Positions 55,889-64,000 of a DNA stretch of 64,000 nucleotides are shown piece after piece. Every line of letters begins with the position of its first letter. The stretch's first letter is position 1. Location of the stretch: positions 2,124,069 through 2,188,068 of the forward strand of contig NC_090614.1 in assembly GCF_004359215.1 (NCBI RefSeq), in the 5' to 3' direction. Below the pieces are notes generated by a model. That model had not been told where the DNA came from and made no database searches. It saw only the letters and a program-made list of their open reading frames with translations. Source of the DNA: Bremia lactucae. Lineage: Eukaryota > Oomycota > Peronosporomycetes > Peronosporales > Peronosporaceae. The translations under genes and the position numbers were made by a program.

Positions 55889-56373
55889 TGTGATGGGGCA
55901 CACATCGGTTGAAGAGCCGTTGTTGTGGTGCATTTACGTTATGGGTAAAATACCTTCTCATCCTATTTTAAAAATAGTTAATTACTTAAATTTCATTTAC
56001 TATGAGTAACATATGTGGTCGCCGCCAGATATAAATCTGGCGCCTGAAATCTATTTAAAATTAGCTAGGGTAAGGTTTTAGATTATATGGATAAATAAAA
56101 GGCAGTTCCCTACTTCATATTAAAGCTTTAAGTGCCTTTCTACGGCTTGCGCATTGATCTGTAAGGGATAGAAGCATTTATAAGATATATCCTCTTGGAC
56201 ACTAGTTGCCACTTGGCTCTCCAAATCTTCTGAATCCCTTGAACTAGGATGCCTTAACTTTAATAGCGTGCACGACTCCCGGAGTTGTTAAATCCAGTAG
56301 TTCAATAGAACCAAGCGACTCTTTGAGTCTGAAAGTCTTCCTCAGACTTTAGGAGCGAGGTAGCTCCGCTACA
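55889..56373 (+). repeat. 3' LTR of C
   Basis: TGTGATGGGGC...GCTCCGCTACA. Same boxes as the 5' LTR with moderate divergence. The last 98 bp are repeated in decayed form at 56374-56475. Confidence 0.87.
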
Positions 56374-56475
56374 CCCTGAGTTGTTAAGCTTTTTAGTTTA
56401 GTATAGCTAAGAAACTCTCTAAGTGTAAAGTCTCATCTATAACTTAGCGACTTTAAGAGCGTGGTAGCTCCGCTA
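56374..56475 (+). repeat. Repeated LTR end of C
   Basis: Diverged second copy of the last about 100 bp of the Gy-3 LTR: both have GAGTTGTTAA, then GAGCG(A/T)GGTAGCTCCGCTACA. Either an internal LTR duplication or the remnant of another LTR. Confidence 0.6.
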
Positions 56476-57080
56476 CATAGGGAGAAAAAAAAATAAGCGA
56501 TTACCATTTTATAATTTTTACTTAATATTTGAAGCAACAAGACAACATTTACATTGATGTATCAATTTGAGTTTAAATCAACCCTGTAACGGGGGTCCCA
56601 TTACATCAGTATTCTTTCATGTAAGAGGAGTAATAGCTGTACCTCCCGGCTTTCTCATAAATCGATTTACCAATCTTAGCTGGAAATTGTCCCAGCCACT
56701 TCTCGCCCAGCTTGATTTGAAGAAGGCAAAACATGGGAGTCGTAATCTATCCTTGATACTTGGGTACCCTAACCAAAACGGATAAAATATTTTTATTACC
56801 AAGTCTCATAACTGTAACTGAACAACTTTTTGGTATTCTTGTACCATTTACTGTGTTTTGATTTACTGCTTGCAGCATAAATTTCGCAATTTTGAATTAA
56901 AGCCAAGTGAGCATAACGGTCATCATTTGTTCAATCCCCCATTTTCGCGTAAGTTTGGGCATGTTTTGTCCTTATTAAAAGAGCTAATACAACTCGACGC
57001 ATTCACCCATACAAATTACAAGATGTGCACCAGAATAGAATATCTCATCGTAATCGTTTATAGAGCTGTTCACAGACGTA
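56476..57080. other. Intergenic upstream of the second M96-like gene
   Basis: No supported gene. A short TGTAACGGGGGTCCCATTACA piece at 56585-56605 resembles the joined ends of a Gy-1 or LTR-4 LTR. Confidence 0.5.
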
Positions 57081-59056
57081 ATGGCAGCGACCCACCCGGA
57101 AGACCTTGTACTTGAGTACGACATGTTGCAACTCGTAGACGGCGACGAAAGCGATACTAGTCACTTATACGACGTAACTGCATCCCCCGTTGATTCGTCT
57201 GATGTCGAAGAGCTGTTTGCCAATTGTTCGGATGGTGCATCGTCGACAGAGGCCACGACCTGCAAAATCTCCTGCGCGTCGTTAGCCTGTGCATCCGCCA
57301 GCGCTAGCTGTCGAACTACCTTAGCCTTATCATCACCAGAAGTCGAGACCAACACACCGAACGACTTTGCTGCTTTTTTGTTGGACGGCGAGCAATTTCT
57401 TCGCGACATGGAAAAAGTCGTAAAAATCGGGTTAGAGACTCAAAAATATTTTACCGCACTGGAGCAGAGTGATGGTGCCATTGACTTGAATGCATTCTCC
57501 GACTTAGAAATACCGGCATCGCCGTGTCCGAGTGCGCCAAGCTCCGTCGGAGACTCTCCGCATAGAAACGATCGCGGCGACTTTGGGTGCGAGTATCAGG
57601 ATTCGCGAAATGGCCATGATCCGTCTTGCTCTACCCTTCCCCACTCGGACTCAATTTTCTCGATAATGTCCGAGACGTCATCACTTGGCCACACAACGGA
57701 CGGAAGCGTCACGACCTCGCCAGTGCCGTCGATAGTCAATGAACTTGGGAGCACCCACGAAAACATTGCTACCCACGAGTTTAAGGCTACACATGAGGAG
57801 GACATGGCTACCCGCGAGATGATGGCTTCCTACGAAAATATGGCTACCCTCGAAAATATGGCTACCCTCGAAAATATGGCTACAGATGAGGCTGACGAAG
57901 TCGAAATGGACGAGATTATGGCAGTACGTACTTAGTACGATTCCTTCATCGGAATGACATGGAAGTAACTAATACTATGACCGTAGGATGAACTCAAGTT
58001 GTTAGAGAAAGAAGTCAAGTACTTGGATGCGCAGAAAGATTATCTGCAGACTCGCGTGACTTCAAGTCGTCGTCGGAGACTCAGTATCAAGCAGCGCCGT
58101 CCTAATGAGCAATCCAATCGATCGGTCAAGAGTCAAGAAGAGAAACAGCTTTTACTGGAACTCGTGACGCAGCAACAAGTCTATCAGGACAATTTTAAAG
58201 CCATGCTAGTGTTTGCCCCTGTCAACGATGTGGTACGTGAGGTCATACTAGGAATCTTGAGGGAAAGTGCTTACTTAGTTTCTCTTCGTAGCGATTGGCA
58301 TTAATGACGCCCATGGAGTCGTATATTCATTTAAACGCAAACTTACACGACCGCAGACAAACAATTTTGTCGCTCCGAGAAGAAAAACTTGCCATGACAT
58401 ACAAGTTTATCGAACACAAAGCCACTGGTCTCGATTGGACGCAACCGCATCAATACTCGGACGTGTTTGAAAAGTTTGGCAAGCAGTATTGTGTCAACTT
58501 TGCAATTTCCAAGTACGAAGGCGTGAGTGTGTTCCAAGTTGGACGGGCGCTGTATGAACAAATTGCTGGAAACGACGAGGCAATGAATCGCGCGATGGGC
58601 AGCACGACGATCCGGGAATCGATTGATACGATCAAGTGTAATTTCATGCATCAACGTATTGTCTCGAGTATGCAGTGGGAAGACGACAAGACCGAAAAGA
58701 TGCCGGATATGGAGTCGAATGCCATTTTTTATTGCCAATTTGGGGACAATTCGGCCATTTTAGCAACCGATTACATTGATCGAGACGAGCTGCACCCATA
58801 CGATACGTCGAATCGCATTCGCAAGGACATTTCGAGCGGAGTCGTGCTTTCGAGCCATGTCGATGATAATGGCATGAAGTACGTTGTCATGAAACGGTAT
58901 TTGCTGGCAAAATATCACATGTATCCTCACAAGGTTACACAGCAACAGCAAGACCGTTATTTTGCGGACATACCCAAGTGTCAGGACACGATGAAGTCAC
59001 TGATGATTGATCGCCTTCAGCGCAACGGAGACGGCATGTGTGGAAGAGAGGACTGA
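57081..59056 (+). CDS. M96/START-like protein with repeat-rich N-terminus, three exons
   Basis: Same oomycete family as 25633-26802. Exons 57081-57923, 57987-58232 and 58292-59056; introns of 63 and 59 bp, both GTACGT...TAG and both in phase 0; 617 residues. Exon 1 (281 codons) is acidic and Ser/Thr-rich and ends in degenerate short repeats (T-H-E-N-I-A, then E-N-M-A-T-L three times). Exon 2 has a basic segment S-S-R-R-R-R-L and a Gln/Leu-rich coiled coil, bZIP-like. Exon 3 starts A-L-M-T-P-M-E-S-Y-I-H-L and has F-E-K-F-G-K-Q-Y-C-V-N-F, T-T-I-R-E-S-I-D and Y-I-D-R-D-E-L-H-P-Y, the START-like landmarks. Molecular function not established; a transcription- or lipid-related role has been guessed from the domains. 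Start: first ATG of the open frame. Confidence 0.83.
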
Positions 59057-59394
59057 CGCGTGTCGGGAAGGTTGCTTCTTGTGGAGATATTTTATGCTGC
59101 ACGCAAAAAAAAAGGTGCAGCCGTACTTTTAATAGTGGAGCTGTGAATGTGAATAAAAGTGCTCGACTTTCGTCGAGACGCGATGCAACTTGCGTATGGA
59201 TAATACAGTCGTAGACGGATGGAGTGCTAGCCACTGACGTAGCTGAAATTCGCCTTTCAAATAATGTGTGGTTGCTCTCTTTAGCGTAAGGAACATGATA
59301 TAAGCAAATTGGCAGTGTACACGCACCTCTGTAGTAGGCATTTAAAATGTATTTGATAAAGCAACAAAAATTCAAGGCAAGATCAGTAACTAGC
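59057..59394. other. 3' flank of the M96-like gene
   Basis: No gene supported. Minus-strand frames here are overlaps without domains. Poly-A-like run at 59105-59112. Confidence 0.5.
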
Positions 59395-60458
59395 ACATAG
59401 TGGGTGTTTCGTTACATGAAATCAACACTTAAATAACGTTATTTAATATAGGGTGACATTACTCCACCGGAGTTTTTACTACCCGCACCGGTTCAGGGGT
59501 TCCTTAATTTTTATAGTATGAATTATGGAAAGTCGACCACACGGTCACAAAGATTACATATAAAATTGTAGCAGAACTTGAAAATTTTATTTCCTCAGCG
59601 AGGTTAAGAGATCTGAGCCCGCACCTGTCGTATAAACTTTTTTTGCCATGCCTCTTACTCCTCCAGTCGGAAACGCGTACCCGTCAATTGCAACAGCAAA
59701 AGAAACCCTTGAGGCTCACGCTGCAACCGAAAAGTACGATGTCTGTACGATCCGCTCAAAAAGGTTTGGGCTTGAGATGAATACACTAATGAAGAGCGTG
59801 CTTTTCGGCTGCAAAACCCTCAAAATCTCTACCAACTTTCCAAGAATCGATTCAACGTATTACCGAAGAAAAATCGCAAGGCGCCACCGCGCTTGCAAAG
59901 GCTGATGGACAAGACTTTAGCAGAGAAAGGGGCGAGTGGCAATGCAGCAGCTGTTCTATCTTACTCCTTGTCATGTACTCCATAATTTTTCGACCCTGTG
60001 TTTCGCAGTGGTCGCGAAAGACCTGTGGGGTCCTCCGGGATACGAGAAGCCCTTCAGGGGGATAATGCCTCCCTCAATATATCATCTAAAAGGTAGATAA
60101 TATTTGGAGAATCCTTTTTCACGTAGTAATATTCGGAAAGCTTATCAATTGCTATATATAGGCCATTACATCTACTTGCTCCGCGTCCTGTCAGCGCTGG
60201 ACGCGAGCATAGAGACAAACAGATAAGACTTTATTACGTGATTTGTATTAGTATGTAATTAAATTAGTATTAAATAGATCGAAACAGAAGAACTTAATTA
60301 TATTGAATATAATTACAGTTTTGCTTTTAACCCTCTTTAAAGCAAGTATTTTTTTAAAGAGTACGTACAACGTGAAGTGACGTAAGGAACCACTCACTCT
60401 GAAGCAGTGCGAAGCGGACTTGTACTGAAGCAGTATAAGTCGGCGGTGCCACGTTACA
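59395..60458 (+). repeat. Gy-1 LTR interrupted by an insertion
   Basis: The LTR starts near 59395 (decayed first bases, then CGTTACATGAAATCAACACTTAA), is broken at 59450, resumes at 60076 (AATATATCATCTAAAAGGTAG) and ends GCCACGTTACA at 60458. The primer-binding region TGTTAGCAC follows. Confidence 0.75.
59451..60075 (+). mobile_element. Insertion in the LTR, possible MULE-type DNA element
   Basis: About 625 bp. The start GGGTGACATTACTCC and the reverse complement of the end (GGGAGGCATTATCCC) agree at 11 of 15 positions, and AATATA stands at both borders. It carries an 85-codon frame (59648-59905) beginning Y-P-S-I-A-T-A-K-E-T-L-E-A-H-A, reminiscent of the FAR1-like start of Mutator-like transposases. 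No DDE domain. Assignment tentative. Confidence 0.4.
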
Positions 60459-61665
60459 CCTGTTAGCACTTTGAAGTACGTCCAAGGACCACAGATCTAT
60501 CATCTAACATTGACATGTTAGATGATAATGGAAATACGCATCACGTTTCGCGTGATAGCTACTCCTTTCTAAGTGGCATTGGAAGGAGTGCGGTCGAACG
60601 AATGAGTTCGACCGTTCATACGCAGATACATGCGTAGTTGCAACGTTATCAACGGGTAAACCTAGCCCTTCGTCCCGCGATACTTTACAACATCTACTTG
60701 TTCCGGCAGAGTGTTTGCAGTCCGTATCAATGGAATTTTTCTTTAAGTTTGCAGAAGACGCTCACAATATAGATATTATTCTTGTGGTTGTAGTTCAATT
60801 CAGCAAGATTATAAATCTAGTTGCAGTCCCGAAGTCGATCACTGCCGAAATCTGCACGTGTATCTTTGTCCGCGATAATCCTACTTCATGGGTTATCTCA
60901 TGTACTGGTTTCGGATTGAAATGCCCGGTTCAAGAGATAGCTTTAGCAATCCGTGTTCAAACTACTTGATACACGATTGAATTGTCAACTTCCGACCATT
61001 AGAGACAGATGGTCAGACACAACGTGCAAATCATGTCCTCGAAGAGATTTTTCGAGGATACGTTCACTTTAATACAATTTTGAGTAAGCTTTTGCCGATT
61101 GGGAGAATTTGCCATTAACAATTCGATGCACGCTTCAACAAGCATACACCGTGCTTCGTGAACGGCTTCCGCCATCCACGCATACCCATCTTTCAAGGTG
61201 CAACTCAAATGCAACGGGGAAAGATTCGGTAGACCAAAGACCAATCTTGCTCTTGCTTATCACACATTAACTTACCAGTCAATGTGAAAGATACCAATGT
61301 TGATCTATTAATATCTAAGATGCCAAACTCAGCCATACAAAAAGGATATTGTGCACTTTGTTATTAACGATGCAGATATACTCAGCATCGACAACGGTAG
61401 TAACCGTGAGATCAATTAAGCTTTCACTAAAGAGAATGTCAATTTCGCAGTGCGCACCGGCCGCACTGAAGACATAAAACGAGTCAGCAAGAAATTCTGC
61501 TGGATCGAGAAGCAGTAGTTCGTTTCGAACAAGATTTCAGCGCTGATTCGATGGTAGATAGCATACTATAATGGAAGAGCAAATGATCTTTAATTGAAAG
61601 CTACCAATTTAGCACAATTGTACCGGTAGAACTGTAAATCTACCTAAACATTTAGTGGCGAATGT
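60459..61665 (+). mobile_element. Gy-1 element G1, heavily deleted
   Basis: After the LTR, the gag start (M-L-D-D-N-G-N, 60520-60620) runs directly into the integrase zinc-region end at about 60625. A broken integrase follows: S-M-E-F-F-F-K-F near 60727 and R-P-L-E-T-D-G-Q-T near 60990. The tail continues to about 61660. Most of gag, protease, RT and RNase H is missing. Confidence 0.68.
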
Positions 61666-62223
61666 GGCCGATAAATTACTGTCCAAGAGTATAGTTTCTC
61701 CGTGTAACATAAATCAGGACGACTTAATGTCGTCGCTGATGCGTTATCATGCCAACCCGTTTTCGAGTCGACTGCGCATTTCAAAAGTGAAAATAATCCA
61801 CTGTTGCAACACTCATTACGAGCTTTCCGTCATCATCTTCAATTGATGACATAAAAAGCCAATACAGGAGATAAAAACTTTCAGCGTTAAATGATTCATC
61901 TAAAGAATTCATCCAATAAACCTTTTTAGATATTTCGGCTTTACATCGATCGTCCTCCGATCGATACACAACACGTAACGGCTTACTGTACTTCACAGCC
62001 GTTACCGGGGACACCCCACGTGTCGTCGTCCCGACTCACAATGATTTGCGCTTGCGCATCATGTATGAGTGTCACGATGCACCAACAAGTGGGCATCATT
62101 GACGTGAGAAGACTTACCTCACAGTAAGTCGATACTTTTACTGGCCCCTCCAGTATCAGTTTGTGCGCAAGTACATTCGTGCTTGCGAGCTTTATCTACG
62201 GGTGAAACCTAGCCCTTCATCCC

Positions 62224-62628
62224 GTGCACCTCTCCAACCTGTACAACTTCCGGTCCGTATCTATGGACTTCGTCTTCGGACTTCCCAAAGACGATCATAA
62301 GAACAATATAATCCTTATTTATGTAGACAGATTCAGCAAGATGGTACATCTTGTTGCAGTACCAGAGTCAGTCAAGACTCCGGGCTGTGCCCGTATCTTT
62401 ATCGACACAGTATTCAAACTTTACAGTTCACCTCGTGAATTGGTCTCAAATAGTAGTGATCCACGGTTCACGGCGGAGTTTTGGCGAACCGTGTTCCGAG
62501 AGATCGGAACACGGCTGACAATGTCAACTTCGGATCACCCAGAGACAGATGGTCAGACGGAACGCGTAAATCGCGTCTTCGGAGATATACTTCGAGATTA
62601 CGTCCAATCGTATCCGAATCGGAGCTAG
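62224..62628 (+). pseudogene. Integrase core of G2
   Basis: 134-codon frame with M-D-F-V-F-G-L-P, S-S-D-P-R-F-T-A-E-F-W and D-G-Q-T-E-R-V-N-R: all three catalytic acids present. Two extra residues (S-N-S-S-D for S-D-R-D) alter the second site. Ends at a stop right after P-N-R-S. Confidence 0.78.
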
Positions 62629-62719
62629 GTTTTTCCGATGGTCGAAATCGCCACCAACAATTCGGTGCATGCGTTCACAACCCATACCCACCCAACTAGA
62701 GCGATCCTCTAGTTTAAGG

Positions 62720-63019
62720 GGGTAATAATTTCAACAATGTTGGTAAAAATTCTGCATCAATCATTTGGTTATGTATTGGGTTTACATAAATAGAATTTTT
62801 TAAAAATTTTGAACCTAACCCAACAAACATAATTTTTTAAATCAAAATTAATAAATGAATGAATGAAAAAAATATTTTTCGACTTATTATCTATTTTGAG
62901 TTATATTTTTGATATTTATTTTAATGATGGCTACGGCATTTATGTCACTTGCGGGAGGACGTTGATTAAAATGTTTCCGTCGTCGTGACTTAGTGTCGAC
63001 GGTTGCTAAAAACATCTGG
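62720..63019. other. AT-rich insertion in the integrase tail of G2
   Basis: About 300 bp, AT-rich at first, replacing about 20 bp present in D (GGGGGG then CTCGCACGAGC). No open frame and no terminal repeats recognised. Confidence 0.55.
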
Positions 63020-63057
63020 TCCATGCTCATCACGCATCGAAGTTAACAACGACGCGA

Positions 63058-63975
63058 ATGATGTCGATGTCGAACCAATCGACATCAAAGATAAGAAAGA
63101 GCTCATGGCAGTGCGCACAAAGCGCACAGAAAAAGACAAAACAAATGAGTCAGCCAGATAAATTTCTGCTAACTCGAGAATCAGTAATCCGTTTCGTACA
63201 GGATTATATTGCTAATGCAGTAAACCCGTCAGAAACGGAACGCAGACAAACATGGAAGAGCAAATGTTCTTTCATTTAAAACTAATGACTTAGAACTACT
63301 CTCTACTGTAAACTTACCTAAGCGTGTAGTTACTAATGTGGGTAGCAGTAAACTACTACATAAGTTGATTGGGCCATTCTGTGTACTGCATCGTAGAGGC
63401 AATGCTTACTCAATAGAATTGCCACGTAGGATGCGAACGTATCTTACTTTTACGTTGGCCGGGTCTGCCCGTGCCATCAGTACGCAGTTTTTTCCAAGGA
63501 CCTGATCTGACTATCCTTTTTAAGAATCCCTATAAGGTTCATGTGGTCACGAACAGATTCTCATGCCGAATCTGGAGATTCTCATGCCGAATCTGGAGAT
63601 TCTCATGTCAAGTTCGAAGATTCTCGAAATCGCGATGAGCTGTCGTCAGCTCATCGCGAAGAGCGTGATACTTCCGTTCGAACTCCAACTTTGAAAACGC
63701 GCACTGCTACCCAGCCTAAAAATGCAATTTCTGAGCTACCTGGAGTTACTACGAAGTTGTTTCCGCGTTTCATTGGGCCCTTTACGGGTAGAAGAAGTCT
63801 TCGAACGGTTAAATTCGTTCGATATAGTGAGCTTGCACCGCCTGCTTCGAAGAGTGACGCTTACCACGCATTTGTTCAAGACCCTCCTCCAACAACGGCT
63901 GCATTTACCTGTGAAGGAGTGAGCCCGTCTCTTTCACGTGTGCGTGCTCAACGACTGCGTCTTCCTGAACGGTAG
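63058..63975 (+). pseudogene. Pol tail of G2 with foreign segment
   Basis: 63058-63279: K-R-T-E-K-D-K-T-N, R-Q-T-W-K-S-K as in D. 63310-63450: integrase C-terminal part, shifted. 63541-63975 (144 codons): three repeats of D-S-H-(A/V)-(E/K)-(S/F), the hairpin-encoded D-E-L-S-S-A-H-R, then P-G-V-T-T-K-L-F-P-R-F-I-G-P-F, which belongs to the Gy-2 integrase tail (42690-42750), and finally Gy-1 tail again. Confidence 0.65.
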
Positions 63976-64000
63976 CGGCCAAGCATTACCGCTTGTGCAA

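Larger units (their letters stand above)
48869..56373 (+). mobile_element. Chromodomain gypsy element C (Gy-3)
   Basis: LTRs 48869-49353 and 55889-56373, each 485 bp. Between them: primer-binding site TGGTAGCAC, gag, protease, RT, RNase H, integrase, chromodomain, an antisense frame and the purine tract GATGGGGAGGG. No matching target duplication found; the left flank itself looks like a purine tract (ATGGGGTGGT). Frames are broken in many places. Confidence 0.88.
61666..63980 (+). mobile_element. Gy-1 element G2, RNase H end to pol tail
   Basis: Begins abruptly in RNase H (N-x-D-D-L-M-S-S-L-M-R shifted from V-A-D-A-L-S-R), then integrase zinc region (61990-62200), core (62224-62628) and tail (63060-63450). 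The rest (63541-63980) holds the pol end with a piece related to Gy-2. An insertion of about 300 bp lies at 62720-63019. The window ends before any 3' LTR. Confidence 0.7.

Overview
The window looks like a scaffold piece from a plant-pathogenic oomycete, most likely a downy mildew or Phytophthora relative. The evidence is: short introns of 59-75 bp, nearly all with a GTACG donor; a glucokinase of the oomycete type; two proteins of the large oomycete M96/START-like family; and a small secreted protein with a signal peptide and a D-E-E-R motif, preceded by an oomycete-type initiator. About six host genes sit in islands, and most of the rest is nested, decayed LTR retrotransposon.

Host genes: glucokinase (1551-2945, three exons); the DEAD-box helicase eIF4A-III (23442-24794, three exons); an M96/START-like protein (25633-26802, two exons); a candidate RXLR-EER-like effector (28159-28623); and a second, longer M96/START-like protein with a repeat-rich N-terminus (57081-59056, three exons).

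Retroelements: names are local to this report. Gy-1 is Ty3/gypsy with LTRs running TGTAACGGGGTGTA...CCCCGTTACA. Its copies are B (4150-10024, +), A (15566-23137, -, two LTRs), D (28857-31740, -), an LTR-LTR mini-element (33012-34172), F (36350-47836, +, split by another element) and G1/G2 (59395-63980, +). Gy-2 is a complete chromodomain element E (37648-44679, +) inserted into F with a perfect AAGGA target duplication. Gy-3 is a chromodomain element C (48869-56373, +) with two 485-bp LTRs, plus a reversed remnant C2 (10026-11930). LTR-4 is a solo LTR (48019-48580) with an ACCCC duplication, and it cuts an ORF in half. There is also a degraded LINE (34291-35430), a dispersed repeat R1 (two copies), and a possible MULE-type insertion inside an LTR. 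All pol genes are broken; the best preserved is in D, with one stop codon in about 1.7 kb.

The strongest candidate for something undescribed is a set of antisense reading frames between the end of pol and the 3' LTR. In Gy-3 the antisense frame can be compared between copies C and C2: the proteins match (E-R-L-x-E-x-A-G, then T-P-E-E-I-A-x-R-x-A-L...Y-L-T) while many codons differ synonymously. The antisense frames of Gy-2 (E) and Gy-1 (A) share D-P-S-L-x-(I/V)-D-Y with a synonymous change in most codons. This suggests that several gypsy lineages carry an antisense accessory gene.

Caution: two single-N joins (5985 and 21403) sit in gag of B and A. Each creates a duplicated gag/protease segment, and the segments after the joins are almost identical in the two loci. 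They look like assembly gap filling. A 100-N scaffold gap lies at 15186-15285.
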